Assembly (NCBI RefSeq): GCF_016107685.1
Contig: NZ_JABASY010000003.1
Location: forward strand, 1-64,000
From: Brevibacterium yomogidense
GTDB taxonomy: Bacteria > Actinomycetota > Actinomycetes > Actinomycetales > Brevibacteriaceae
DNA length: 64,000 nt
Direction of reading: 5' to 3'
This document shows positions 1-14,092 of this stretch, piece by piece (positions within the stretch are counted from its first letter, which is position 1; every line of letters starts with the position of its first letter). The notes below the pieces were generated by a model. It was not told the origin of the DNA, did no database searches, and was given only the letters and a program-made list of their open reading frames with translations. A program made the position numbers and the translations under genes.

Positions 1-13
1 TTCTCAAAGAACA
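1..13 (-). promoter_or_regulatory. boxA-like antitermination element of an rRNA leader
   Basis: On the minus strand the last bases before the window edge read TGTTCTTTGAGAA, which resembles the boxA that precedes 16S rRNA genes in actinobacteria. It lies about 140 bases downstream of a strong-looking minus-strand promoter and no protein gene intervenes. The inference is that a 16S-23S-5S operon begins just outside the left edge. Confidence 0.65.
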
Positions 14-149
14 GACACACAAACCGCTCACACCAGAACACACAGTCCCAGCACTCACCGAAAGGCGCTCATCACCACAAATTATGCGCCACCCACACGG
101 CATGAACCAGACGTTTCCGTCCCGCTCACCCTCAGGGCAACGAGTGTTA

Positions 150-179
150 ACTCTATACTCACTCGAACCCGCCACGCAA
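150..179 (-). promoter_or_regulatory. candidate rRNA operon promoter
   Basis: The minus strand has TTGCGT (174-179), an 18-base spacer and TAGAGT (150-155) as -35 and -10 hexamers. Transcription would start near 143 and run leftwards through an untranslated leader into the boxA at the edge. The hexamers were found by eye; the reading as an rrn promoter rests on the boxA. Confidence 0.5.
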
Positions 180-471
180 ACCACTTCTCAGTGACCTGCG
201 CCACACGCTGCGACCCGGCAACAATCCGCTGCTGATCCAGATAATCGAGTGAACCTGTTGCCGACTGCCGTTCCAGTGGTACCAGGCGACTACGGTTCGT
301 ATACGACCGGCCGTCCTGTTCTCTTCGGTGTTCCCGCCGAGCAACAGATATAAATCTATGTCATCCCACCCGAACACGCAAATCAGAACCCTATGGCACC
401 CATCACAGGTGGTTGGCAGCACCGCTGACCGGCCGGGTGCTGGGTCTCTGCAAGCCACGTGCCCGTGCGGT
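180..471. other. gene-free region upstream of the rrn promoter
   Basis: No convincing coding frame is present; short open frames here lack ribosome sites and family resemblance. It contains an AT-rich patch around 343-360 (with AGAT-ATAA-ATCT) and a perfect 10-base palindrome TCGTATACGA at 297-306. It is probably upstream regulatory DNA of the rRNA operon plus the 3' flank of the CPBP gene. Confidence 0.4.
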
Positions 472-1557
472 TCACGACGCCGTGTCGAGTCCCCTCCTCC
501 GTGCGAAGGCCCCGAGGAGGACTGCGCCGGTCACACCGAACACGATCCACCCGGCGACGCCGAGCGGCCCGGCGGTCGCGCCATCGACATCCGGTGAGGC
601 GGACAGGAGCAGGTAGAGGCCGGCGGATGCGTTGAGTGCACCGTGCGCGAAGATCGCCGGCCACACCGTCCCACTCCTCACCCGCAGCCATGACAGCCAC
701 GCACCTGCGGCGACACAGCCGGCGATCATGAGGAGCACTCCCCCTGCGTGGGGACGGGCGAAGTTGTACCCCAGGAGGATGAGGGGCGCGTGCCACAGTC
801 CCCACACGACTCCGGACGCGAGAACCGCAGCTGGGGTCCCCCACAGTCGGATCAGCCGTGGCAGCAGGTATCCCCGCCAGCCGATCTCCTCACCCGCGGC
901 GAGCAGTCCGTTGGGCAGCACCGCTGCGAACGGGATGGCCGCCACCTGGAGGAGGAAGAGAACCAGGACGGGGATCCCGGATACTGCCGCCGACGGGGCG
1001 AGTGCCGGAATGCTCGTGTCGAGGTCGAGGAACCCCAGGGCTGCGGCCACTGCGACGGTGAGGGCGACGAGCACCGGGGTGGCAATGATCGCGATGCCGC
1101 TCCACAGCAGGATCACGACCACCGGGTGCAGCCCGCGCGCGCTGCGCACGGTGAACCCCAGCACGCGGAACATCCGCCGGAAGCGGACTCCGTCGACCCA
1201 TCGCACGGAGAGCCACGCGGCGACCGCCGGGGTGAGCATCATCGCCGTGGGGAAGAGCTGGAGGAGCAGGAGCCTCACGATCTCGTCGGGAGAGGGAACG
1301 GCTTCCGGATCTCCTCCCGACAGTGCGGACATCGCGGCGTCGGCGTCCGCACCCGGCTCCCCGTACACGGGGTCGCCCTCCACGAGGATCCAGAGCGGCA
1401 GCATCACGATCCATGCGAGAGCCAGCGCCAGCAGGGTGAACACCGCTGCGCCCCGCAGGTCGCCCGACTGTGAAGAACCGCGCGCCGTCCCACTGCGCGC
1501 CGCAGTGTGGCCCGGGCGGGCCACATGGCTGTCTTCCGTCTGTCCGTCCATCGCCAT
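472..1557 (-). CDS. CPBP family intramembrane glutamic endopeptidase
   Basis: A predicted polytopic membrane protein of about 361 residues. The C-terminal half carries the CPBP (Abi/CAAX-protease-like) motifs: EEIGWRGYLLPRL (EExxxR), then LWHAPLI and FAHGALNAS with the later His and Asn positions. Families like this cleave within membranes; bacterial members are linked to bacteriocin self-immunity or protein processing, and the substrate here is unknown. The N-terminal 30-35 residues are hydrophilic, followed by several hydrophobic segments. The start at 1557 (Met-Ala-Met-Asp) is the most upstream ATG before the frame loses protein-like character; a second ATG at 1551 is equally possible. It stands alone between the rrn promoter region and tyrS. 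Confidence 0.82.
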   Translation of the reverse strand: MAMDGQTEDSHVARPGHTAARSGTARGSSQSGDLRGAAVFTLLALALAWIVMLPLWILVEGDPVYGEPGADADAAMSALSGGDPEAVPSPDEIVRLLLLQLFPTAMMLTPAVAAWLSVRWVDGVRFRRMFRVLGFTVRSARGLHPVVVILLWSGIAIIATPVLVALTVAVAAALGFLDLDTSIPALAPSAAVSGIPVLVLFLLQVAAIPFAAVLPNGLLAAGEEIGWRGYLLPRLIRLWGTPAAVLASGVVWGLWHAPLILLGYNFARPHAGGVLLMIAGCVAAGAWLSWLRVRSGTVWPAIFAHGALNASAGLYLLLSASPDVDGATAGPLGVAGWIVFGVTGAVLLGAFARRRGLDTAS

Positions 1558-1629
1558 ACCGCGCACGCTACCTGTTCTCTTCCGGTGACCGTGGGGTGGA
1601 CGCGGAGATCGATCCGGCGCGGCAGAGGA

Positions 1630-1671
1630 AAGGCCCCGGTCGGATCCTCGGGAGGATCCGACCGGGGCCTT
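1630..1671 (-). terminator. terminator downstream of tyrS
   Basis: A perfect 18-bp inverted repeat (1630-1647 with 1654-1671) with a 6-base loop begins 17 bases past the tyrS stop. On the minus strand it is followed by TTCCTC, a weak U-rich tail. The same stem could also end transcripts from the plus strand. Confidence 0.8.
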
Positions 1672-1687
1672 CTCGGCAGGAAGCGGC

Positions 1688-2977
1688 TCAGTCGCGCGTG
1701 ATCGTGAGCGCGCCCAGCGTCTTCTTGCCGCGACGCAGGACGATGACGCCGTTCGTGCCGGCGTCCAGGACGTCGGCCTGGGTGACGACTGCGTCCTCGC
1801 CCTCAGCCTTCGCGTTGTTGACGTACGCTCCGCCTTCGCGCAGTGCACGTCGCCCCTCGGACTTCGACTTGACGATGCCGGCAAGTGCCAGGGCGTCGGC
1901 GACGGGCAGCCCCTCTTCGAGGGCAGCGGCACTCACCTCGCCGTGCGGCAGCTCTGCGGTGGCAGCTCCCAGCGTGCCGCCGTCGATGCCTCGCAGTTCC
2001 CCACCACGGAACAGTGCGTCCGCCGCCGCGAACGCCTGTGTGGCGTGCTCCGCTCCGTGCACCATCGTCGTCACTTCCTCCGCGAGGGCCTTCTGTGCGA
2101 TGCGGGTGTGCGGCGCCTCTTCGAAGCGGACACGGATGTCCTCGATCTCCTCGAGCGAGCGGAAGGAGAAGACGCGGAGGTACTTGACGACGTCCCGGTC
2201 GTCCGCGTTGAGCCAGAACTGGCTGAACGCGTAAGGGCTCGTCAGCGCCGGATCCAGCCAGACCGTGCCCGATTCCGTCTTGCCGAATTTCGTTCCGTCC
2301 GCCTTCGTGATGAGCGGTGTCGCCATCGCGTGGACCGTCTTCTGCTCCACACGGCGGATGAGGTCCGTCCCGGACGTGAGGTTGCCCCACTGGTCCGAAC
2401 CGCCCGTCTGCATCGTGATGCCGTGGCGGCGGTGGAGCTCGAGGAAGTCGTTCCCCTGGAGGATCTGGTAGGAGAACTCCGTGAAGGAGATCCCGTGCTC
2501 ACTGTTCAGACGGGTCGCCACCGTCTCCTTCGCGAGCATCCGGTTGACGGAGAAGTGCTTGCCGATGTCCCGGAGGAAGTCGAGCGCGCTCAGGCCACCG
2601 GTCCAGTCGAGGTTGTTGACCATCTGCGCGGCGACCGGGCCCTCGAAGTCCAGGAACCGTTCGATCTGGGAGCGGATGCTGTCCACCCAGCCGTCGACCA
2701 CTTCGCGCGTGTTGAGCGTCCGCTCACCCGACATGCGGGGATCCCCGATGAGACCCGTCGCGCCTCCGACCAGGGCGAACGGCTGGTGGCCCGCATCCTG
2801 CAGCCGCTTCGCGGTGAGGATCTGCACGAGGTTGCCCATGTGCAGGCTGGGCGCGGTGGGGTCGAAGCCCACATAGAACCGGACCGTCTCCTCCGTGAGT
2901 GCCCTGCGCAAGGCGTCTTCGTCGGTGGACAGCGCCACAAGATTCCTGGCCTGCAGCTCGCTGAGGATATCGGTCAC
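1688..2977 (-). CDS. tyrS: tyrosine--tRNA ligase
   Basis: Class I aminoacyl-tRNA synthetase that charges tRNA-Tyr in the cytoplasm. It has 429 residues, the usual bacterial TyrS length. The HIGH-like motif is HMGN at residues 46-49 and the KMSKS equivalent is KFGKT at 230-234. The Tyr-binding segment YVGFDPTAPSLH is at 35-46 and QTGGSDQWGN at 190-199. The C-terminal 70 residues fit an S4 RNA-binding domain. It lies downstream of argH on the same strand but is separated by a strong hairpin, so it probably has its own promoter in the 140-base gap. No T-box leader was seen. Confidence 0.96.
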   Translation of the reverse strand: MTDILSELQARNLVALSTDEDALRRALTEETVRFYVGFDPTAPSLHMGNLVQILTAKRLQDAGHQPFALVGGATGLIGDPRMSGERTLNTREVVDGWVDSIRSQIERFLDFEGPVAAQMVNNLDWTGGLSALDFLRDIGKHFSVNRMLAKETVATRLNSEHGISFTEFSYQILQGNDFLELHRRHGITMQTGGSDQWGNLTSGTDLIRRVEQKTVHAMATPLITKADGTKFGKTESGTVWLDPALTSPYAFSQFWLNADDRDVVKYLRVFSFRSLEEIEDIRVRFEEAPHTRIAQKALAEEVTTMVHGAEHATQAFAAADALFRGGELRGIDGGTLGAATAELPHGEVSAAALEEGLPVADALALAGIVKSKSEGRRALREGGAYVNNAKAEGEDAVVTQADVLDAGTNGVIVLRRGKKTLGALTITRD

Positions 2978-3062
2978 AGCTTTCCTTTCCTACACAGGCG
3001 CCTTCCGCCCCAGCAGCCGAGTCCCGGCCGGGTCGCAGTCGCACACCGCCAGACAGTTTAAC

Positions 3063-3100
3063 CGCCCGCCGGACGCCTTCTCGCAGGCGTCCGGCGGGCG
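3063..3100 (-). terminator. terminator of the arginine operon
   Basis: A perfect 16-bp GC-rich stem (3063-3078 with 3085-3100), 6-base loop, lies 18 bases past the argH stop. On the minus strand the sequence after the stem is GTTAAACT, a short T/A-rich tract. It should separate arg transcription from tyrS. Confidence 0.8.
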
Positions 3101-3117
3101 CACCCGCTCACCAGCGA

Positions 3118-5807
<2,690 letters not shown>

Positions 5808-5896
5808 GAGTCTGTTCTCCTTGTGTCGGGTGCGCGTCGAACGACTGCGCTCTGTGGTTCAGTGTGAAGCATGGGGGCCTGCCCGTGCGCGGACGG

Positions 5897-8587
<2,691 letters not shown>

Positions 8588-8591
<4 letters not shown>

Positions 8592-9541
8592 GCGGGTCCT
8601 CCCATGGTGTTCTCGAGTGCGTCCGGGTCTGCGCTCACCATCGTGCCGATGCCTTCGGTCGTGAAGATCTCCAGCAGGATCGAATGCTCGACGCGTCCGT
8701 CCACGATGTGCGCGTGGCCCACGCCAGATTCCACGGCCTCCAGGGCCGCTGTCATCTTGGGGATCATGCCTGCATCGAGCACAGGCAGGAGCTCCCGCAG
8801 CTCGTCGGTCGAGATCTGCGAGATGAGGCTGTCCGCGTCCGGCCAGTTCCGGTAGAGGCCCGCCACGTCGGTGAGCATGACGAGCTTGTCCGCGCGCATG
8901 TGGCGGGCGATCGCGGCGGCGGCGAGGTCCGCGTTGACGTTGAGGGGCTTGCCCGGTTCACCGCCCAGTTCGCTCGCGATCGAGCAGACGACGGGGACGC
9001 GGCCCGCGTCGAGCAGTTCGTGCAGGAGATCCGTCGACACCCGTTCGACCTCTCCCACCCGTCCCAGCCCGACGACTTCCCCGTCGACAACGACCTGTGC
9101 GGGATGGGCGAGCAGGAGGTCTCCGTCCTCCCCGGACAGTCCCACAGCAGAGCTGCCGTTCTGGTTGATGCGGGCGACGATGTCGCGGTTGACGTGGCCG
9201 GACAGCACCATGCGCGCCACGTGGGCTGCTTCTTCGCTGGTGACGCGCTGGCCGGCGCGGAACTCGCTGCTGATCCCCAGCCGGTCGAGCATCGAGGAGA
9301 TCTGCGGTCCCCCACCGTGGACGACGATGGGGCGGATCCCCGCGAACCGCAGGAACGCGATGTCGTCCGCGAAGGCCTGCTGGAGCTCCGGGCTCACCAT
9401 CGCGTTGCCGCCGTACTTGATGACGATCGTCGCACCCGCGAAGGTCTTGATCCAGGGCAGGGCCTCCGTGAGGACGTCCGCCTTCGCCTGGGCCTGGGCG
9501 AGCCGCTGAGCGGGGGTCGTCTGGTCTGCTGTGCTGTTCAT
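8588..9541 (-). CDS. argB: acetylglutamate kinase
   Basis: Phosphorylates N-acetylglutamate, usually the arginine-feedback step. It has 317 residues. The ATP-site loop KYGGNAMV follows the N-terminal helix and the HGGGPQ substrate-binding loop is present. An N-terminal helix precedes the kinase core, as in arginine-sensitive hexameric enzymes, which suggests feedback inhibition (inference). The start at 9541 overlaps the argJ stop as ATGA. Confidence 0.95.
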
Positions 9542-10701
9542 GTGGAGTACGCGCTGTTCTCTTCGACGTAGTCGTGGGTGAGGTCGGACGTCCACACGGT
9601 CGCTGCGGAGTCGCCTGACTTCAGGTCGATGTCGACGGTCACCTCGCGGGTGAAGACGACGGCCGTCGGGTCCTCGTCCGGGGTGGAGTCCGTGCAGACG
9701 CGCACCCCGTTGATGGTCACGTCGATGCATGCCGGATCGAAGGCGGCGTCCGTGGTGCCCACCTGGGCGACGACGCGACCCCAGTTGGGGTCCTCCCCGA
9801 AGATCGCGGCCTTGAAGAGGTTGGAGCGGGCCACGGAGCGGCTCACCGTGACGGCGTCGTCGACGCTCGCGGCTCCGGTCGTCGTGATCGCGATGTCGTG
9901 GTGGGCACCTTCGGCATCGACGTGCAGCTGCCGCATGAGGTCGAGGCACGCGTCGGTGAGGAGGTCCGTGAAGTCCGCTTCTTCGGGGGTGACGCCGGAG
10001 GCACCGGAGGCCATGAGGATCACGGTGTCGTTCGTCGACATGCAGCCGTCGGTGTCCAGCCGGTCGAAGGACTGCGCGGTCGCAGCGCGCAGCGCGCGGT
10101 CCAGCGCTTCGGCCGGCAGCGCGGCGTCCGTCGTCACGACGACCAGCATCGTCGCGAGCCCGGGCGCGAGCATGCCCGCGCCCTTCGCCATCCCGCCCAG
10201 CCGGTACCCGTCCGTGCCGGTGCGCTCCACCGTCTTCGCGACGGTGTCCGTCGTCATGATCGCTTCCGCGGCGGTCCGCCCGTCCTGCGCCGCCGCGCCG
10301 GCGGCCTCGACGAGCTGCGGCAGCCCACCGACGATCCGGTCGCGGAAGTCCTGTCCGCCCACCCCGATGAGGCCGGTGGAGCAGATGAGGACGTCCTCGG
10401 CGCGGACGTCGAGCAGCTCCGCGGTCCTCTCCGCGGTGAGGCGGGAGGTCTCGAAGCCGAACGCGCCGGTGTAGCAGTTCGCCCCGCCGGAATTGAGGAC
10501 GACGGCGCGCGCACGGCCGTCCGCACCCGCCTGCTCCGACCAGAGGACCGGGTTCGCCTTGCAGCGGTTGGACGTGTAGACGGCGGCGACGGCGTCGGAG
10601 GGGCCGTCGTTGATGACCGCAGACAGATCGGGCGTCCGCGAGGGCTTGAGCCCGACGGTGAGCCCTGCGGCGCGGAAGCCGGTGGGATGGGTGACCGTCA
10701 T
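9538..10701 (-). CDS. argJ: glutamate N-acetyltransferase / amino-acid acetyltransferase
   Basis: Ornithine acetyltransferase that recycles the acetyl group from acetylornithine to glutamate. It has 387 residues. It is made as a proenzyme that self-cleaves at an Ala-Thr bond; the cleavage motif is LATML with nucleophile Thr184, preceded by KGAGMLAPG. The segment [10 protein letters not shown] at 70-79 is typical. No argA is present nearby, so it may also perform the first step with acetyl-CoA. The start at 10701 overlaps the argC stop as ATGA. Confidence 0.95.
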   Translation of the reverse strand: MTVTHPTGFRAAGLTVGLKPSRTPDLSAVINDGPSDAVAAVYTSNRCKANPVLWSEQAGADGRARAVVLNSGGANCYTGAFGFETSRLTAERTAELLDVRAEDVLICSTGLIGVGGQDFRDRIVGGLPQLVEAAGAAAQDGRTAAEAIMTTDTVAKTVERTGTDGYRLGGMAKGAGMLAPGLATMLVVVTTDAALPAEALDRALRAATAQSFDRLDTDGCMSTNDTVILMASGASGVTPEEADFTDLLTDACLDLMRQLHVDAEGAHHDIAITTTGAASVDDAVTVSRSVARSNLFKAAIFGEDPNWGRVVAQVGTTDAAFDPACIDVTINGVRVCTDSTPDEDPTAVVFTREVTVDIDLKSGDSAATVWTSDLTHDYVEENSAYST

Positions 10702-11792
10702 GGTGCGACTCCATTCACGGAGAGGGAGAGTGCTTCGTCGAGCCCGAGCGCTAGGTGGGCGGACTGGAGAGCCTGCCCGGCGGTGCCGCGGACGAGGTTG
10801 TCGAGCGCGACCGTCACGAGCACGGTGCCGGCCCGCTCGTCGACCGCCCACTGGATCTGGGCGCTGTTCGAACCCGTGACGGAGGCGGTGCGCGGCCACT
10901 GGCCGTCCGGCAGGACGGAGACGAACGGTTCGTCCGCATAGGCAGCGGCGAACGCGTCCGCGGCAGCGACTGCGGCCTCGGCGGCCGGGGTTCCCGGCAT
11001 CAGTGGTGCGGTGAGCGTCGCGTGGATGCCCCGGACCACGGGCACGAGGGTGGGTGTGAAGGCGATGCGGACCGCACCGTCGTGCTGGGACGCGGCATCC
11101 ACCCCGAGCACGCCCGCGAGGTTCTGCTCGATCTCCGGGACGTGGCGGTGAACACCGGCCTGCCCGTACGAGCTCACGTCACCGACGATCTCCCCGGCCA
11201 GCAGGTGCGGCTTGACGGCCTTGCCGGCACCGGAGACGCCGTTGGCGAGCGTCGCGGTGAGGCGCGTCGCGTCGATCAGCCCGGCCCGGACCAGCGGCTG
11301 GAAGCCCAGCGTCACCGCGGTGACGTTGCAGCCCGGGACAGCGATACGCGTCGACTCGCGCAGCACGTCGCGCTGCTTCGATCCGTCCGCACGCAGCAGC
11401 TCCGGCAGCCCATAATCCCACGTCCCCTGGTGCTCACTGCCGTAGAATCGCCTCCACGCGGCGGCGTCCGTGAGCCTGTGGTCGGCAGCGAGGTCGAGGA
11501 TGAGCGTTCCGGGGCTCGTCTTCTCCAGCTCCGCCGCGATCGCGCCGGACGCGCCGTGCGGGAGCGCGAGGACGACGACGTCGTGTCCCGCCAGCGCCTC
11601 CGCCGTGGACGGCCGGATCTCGAGGTCCGCGAAGGTCGCGAGGTGCGGCTGATGCAGCCCCAGACGGTCGCCGGCGGTCGAATGGCCTGCAGCCGTGGTC
11701 ACCCGCAGGCGGGGATGGCCAGCCAGCAGCCGGAGGACCTCGCCCCCCGCGTAGCCGGTGGCGCCGGAGACCGCGACACTGTATTCACTCAT
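10698..11792 (-). CDS. argC: N-acetyl-gamma-glutamyl-phosphate reductase
   Basis: NADPH-dependent reductase making N-acetylglutamate semialdehyde. The Rossmann motif GATGYAGGE is at residues 10-18 and the catalytic Cys lies in VPGCNVTA. I place the start at 11792 (Met-Ser-Glu-Tyr, 364 residues), because a -10 hexamer TATGAT ends seven bases upstream; the in-frame ATG at 11804 would overlap that hexamer. It is the first gene of the eight-gene arg operon. If transcription starts at the A of this ATG the mRNA would be leaderless. Confidence 0.93.
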   Translation of the reverse strand: MSEYSVAVSGATGYAGGEVLRLLAGHPRLRVTTAAGHSTAGDRLGLHQPHLATFADLEIRPSTAEALAGHDVVVLALPHGASGAIAAELEKTSPGTLILDLAADHRLTDAAAWRRFYGSEHQGTWDYGLPELLRADGSKQRDVLRESTRIAVPGCNVTAVTLGFQPLVRAGLIDATRLTATLANGVSGAGKAVKPHLLAGEIVGDVSSYGQAGVHRHVPEIEQNLAGVLGVDAASQHDGAVRIAFTPTLVPVVRGIHATLTAPLMPGTPAAEAAVAAADAFAAAYADEPFVSVLPDGQWPRTASVTGSNSAQIQWAVDERAGTVLVTVALDNLVRGTAGQALQSAHLALGLDEALSLSVNGVAP

Positions 11793-11793
11793 G

Positions 11794-11807
11794 CGAATAA
11801 TCATACA
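11794..11807 (-). promoter_or_regulatory. candidate ARG box overlapping the argC -10 element
   Basis: The minus strand reads TGTATGATTATTCG, close to the bacterial ARG-box half pattern TGAATNNNNATTCA. It covers the TATGAT hexamer (11800-11805), so ArgR bound here would block the promoter. No good -35 hexamer is visible (TGCGCA at 11824-11829 is the best, with 18-base spacing). Confidence 0.5.
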
Positions 11808-11840
11808 CGATGATGCGTGCGTATGCGCAGCGTCCGGAGC

Positions 11841-11853
11841 GCGAACAGTTCGC
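11841..11853. promoter_or_regulatory. perfect palindrome between argC and the quinone reductase gene
   Basis: GCGAAC-A-GTTCGC is a perfect inverted repeat centred on one base. It lies upstream of a possible -10 TACGCT at 11875-11880 for the plus-strand gene at 11933. It could be an operator for an unidentified regulator, and the arms resemble a LexA box but with the wrong spacing. Confidence 0.3.
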
Positions 11854-11932
11854 AGCCCCGGCAGGCGTCCCCGCTACGCTCGGAGTGACGGAGAAGTCAC
11901 AGCGCACGCACGCGCAGAGAGAGGGACCGACG

Positions 11933-12913
11933 ATGGTGGAAGCACACGGTGTCAGAGCGATGCGAGCAGGAGGGCCGGAGGTCCTCGAGTACGGCCCGAT
12001 CGAGGTCGGTGCCCCCGGGCCGGGAGAGATCCTCGTCGAGGTGCGGGCCGCCGGGATCAACTTCATCGACACCTACCGCAGGTCCGGCGTCTACCCGATG
12101 GACTACCCCCACACGGTCGGGGTCGAGGGCTCCGGCGTCGTCGCTCAGGTGGGCGAGGGCGTCACCGCATGGAGCGCGGGCGACCGGGTCGCATGGCACG
12201 ACGCTGCCGGCTCCTACGCCACGCACGTGATCGTCCGCGCGGACAAGGCGATGCGGGCGCCCGAAGGAGTCGACTTCGAGTCAGCCGCAGCGATCCCCCT
12301 GCAGGGCCTCACCGCCCAGTACCTCGTGACCGGCTCCCACCGGGTCGAACCGGGCCAGACCGCACTGGTCCATGCGGCGGCCGGAGGCGTGGGACTCCTC
12401 CTCGTCCAGCTCATCAAGCACCTGGGCGGCACCGTCATCGGCACCGTGTCCACGGAGGAGAAGGCGGAACTGGCCCGTGCCGCAGGCGCCGACCACGTGT
12501 TCCTGTACGGCGACGGCGTGGACGTCGCACAGACGGTCCTCGACCTGACGGACGGTCGCGGGGTCGACGTCGCGTACGACGGCGTCGGCAAGGACACCTT
12601 CGACGCCTCCCTCAAGGCGACTGCTGTCAGGGGCTCGGTCGTGCTGTTCGGCGGCGCTTCCGGCCAGGTCCCGCCGTTCGACATCCAGCGGCTCAACGGC
12701 GAAGGCGGCGTCTTCCTGTCCCGCCCGTCGCTCGTCTGGTTCGTCCGCACGCCGGAGGAGCTGGCAGAGCGTTCGGAGATGCTCTTCGACGGGCTGTCGA
12801 ACCGCTGGCTCGACTTCCGGGTAGGACAGTCGTTCCCCCTCACGGACGCGGCAGAGGCCCACCGGGCGCTCGAGGGCCGACGGACGACCGGGAAGGTCGT
12901 CGTCACAGTCTGA
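11933..12913 (+). CDS. NADPH:quinone oxidoreductase family protein
   Basis: Zinc-free medium-chain dehydrogenase/reductase of the quinone reductase (QorA) type, 326 residues, probably reducing quinones with NADPH in the cytosol. The GroES-like N-terminal domain carries GINFIDTYRRSGVYP, the family hallmark, and VGVEGSGVV. The Rossmann loop HAAAGGVGLLLVQ follows. The zinc-ligand Cys set of alcohol dehydrogenases is absent. The start at 11933 follows GAGAGAGGG. It is divergent from argC and ends at a hairpin, so it is probably monocistronic. Confidence 0.88.
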   Translation: MVEAHGVRAMRAGGPEVLEYGPIEVGAPGPGEILVEVRAAGINFIDTYRRSGVYPMDYPHTVGVEGSGVVAQVGEGVTAWSAGDRVAWHDAAGSYATHVIVRADKAMRAPEGVDFESAAAIPLQGLTAQYLVTGSHRVEPGQTALVHAAAGGVGLLLVQLIKHLGGTVIGTVSTEEKAELARAAGADHVFLYGDGVDVAQTVLDLTDGRGVDVAYDGVGKDTFDASLKATAVRGSVVLFGGASGQVPPFDIQRLNGEGGVFLSRPSLVWFVRTPEELAERSEMLFDGLSNRWLDFRVGQSFPLTDAAEAHRALEGRRTTGKVVVTV

Positions 12914-12973
12914 GCAGGGCCGCCCTCACGGGTCGCAGCGTGAGCGTCCTCACGCGCGGACGGCGCAGTTCAC

Positions 12974-13015
12974 GCAGGAGAACGGCGGGGCGGGGGTCCC
13001 GCCGCTCTCCTGCGC
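12974..13015 (+). terminator. terminator downstream of the quinone reductase gene
   Basis: Inverted repeat CGCAGGAGA-N2-GGCGGG pairing with CCCGCC-N2-TCTCCTGCG, about 60 bases past the stop codon. It has no clear T run. Confidence 0.6.
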
Positions 13016-13058
13016 TCCGGATGTGTTGCGTTATGTGACGCCGCGTGGCCGCGCGAGT

Positions 13059-13090
13059 CGGCGAACCGTTCAGAATGTGGACGTTCGCCG
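13059..13090 (+). promoter_or_regulatory. hairpin or operator in the metN leader
   Basis: CGGCGAAC (13059-13066) and GTTCGCCG (13083-13090) form a perfect 8-bp inverted repeat with a 16-base loop, ending 36 bases before the metN start. It could be a regulator site or an mRNA structure controlling the transporter. It does not match a SAM riboswitch fold that I can recognise. Confidence 0.35.
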
Positions 13091-13126
13091 GCGACCCCGG
13101 CACCCCGCTCGACCCGAGGACACCCG

Positions 13127-14092
13127 TTGATCGAACTCACAGAGCTCCGGAAGGAGTTCGCAGGCGTCACCGCTCTGGATGGCATCACCCTCTCCGTCGC
13201 AGAAGGTGAGATCCACGGGATCGTCGGTCGCTCCGGAGCCGGGAAGTCCACCCTCATCCGCTGTCTCACGGGCCTCGAGCGCTCGACGTCCGGCAGCGCG
13301 AGCATAGACGGCGTCGACATCACCGCGCTGAGCGGTGCGCGGCTGCGCGAATCCCGCCGCAGCATCGGCATGGTATTCCAGCACGCGAACCTCCTGGACT
13401 CCCGCACGGCGCTGGAGAACGTCGAACACCCCCTCCAGGTCGCCGGCATGAAGCGCGCCGAGCGTCGGTCCCGCGCACTCGAACTCCTCGACCTCGTCGG
13501 ACTGACCGACCGTGCGGACAACCATCCCGCGCAGCTGTCCGGCGGGCAGCAGCAGCGCGTCGGCATCGCCCGGGCGCTCGCGAGCGAGCCGAAGATCCTG
13601 CTGTGCGATGAGCCCACAAGCGCTCTCGACACCCAGACCACAGGACAGATCCTCGGTCTCATCGCCTCTCTGCGGGACAGACTGGGGATCACGGTCCTCA
13701 TCATCACGCACGAGATGTCCGTCGTCCGCGAGATCTGTGACGCGGCCACCCTGCTGGAGAACGGCGCGGTGACGCAGACCGGCTCCCTGTCCGCCATCCT
13801 CGCGGATCCGGGTTCACCGCTCGCCAAGGACCTCGTCCCACTCCCCCACGTCCCCCACGACCCGGACCGCTTCACTCTCGAGGTGGCTCTCGCGGGCACG
13901 CCGCTCACTACGGTCTTCGACCTCGCAGCACGCGCGGGAGCCCCGATCGCGTCAGTGGAATCCGGGACGCTCGAGACGATCGGCGGGTCCCAGGTGGGCC
14001 GCCTGCGCATCACGTGCACGGATCTCCGCACACGGGACGACCTCGAGACGGCACTCCGGTCGGGCGGCATCCATGTCGAGGCGGCGGCATGA
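13127..14092 (+). CDS. metN: methionine ABC transporter ATP-binding protein
   Basis: ATPase of a MetNIQ importer for methionine, 321 residues. Walker A GRSGAGKST is at 34-42, the ABC signature LSGGQ at 137-141 and Walker B LLCDEPTSA at 158-166. The C-terminal 75 residues fit the NIL domain that senses methionine and inhibits the transporter. The start is TTG at 13127, preceded by GAGGA at a good distance; no in-frame ATG or GTG fits better. It overlaps metI by four bases. Confidence 0.93.
   Translation: MIELTELRKEFAGVTALDGITLSVAEGEIHGIVGRSGAGKSTLIRCLTGLERSTSGSASIDGVDITALSGARLRESRRSIGMVFQHANLLDSRTALENVEHPLQVAGMKRAERRSRALELLDLVGLTDRADNHPAQLSGGQQQRVGIARALASEPKILLCDEPTSALDTQTTGQILGLIASLRDRLGITVLIITHEMSVVREICDAATLLENGAVTQTGSLSAILADPGSPLAKDLVPLPHVPHDPDRFTLEVALAGTPLTTVFDLAARAGAPIASVESGTLETIGGSQVGRLRITCTDLRTRDDLETALRSGGIHVEAAA

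Noticed and set aside
159-458. Minus-strand open frame of 99 residues upstream of the rrn leader
   Set aside because: It covers the predicted rrn promoter, has no ribosome site and its composition (Arg/Gly/Trp mixture) is not protein-like.
632-1588. Long plus-strand frame opposite the CPBP gene
   Set aside because: Typical antisense shadow of a high-GC gene; the minus-strand product has family motifs and this one has none.
12914-13126. SAM riboswitch upstream of metN
   Set aside because: Only a terminator for the previous gene and one simple hairpin are visible; no multi-helix junction resembling a SAM class was found by eye.
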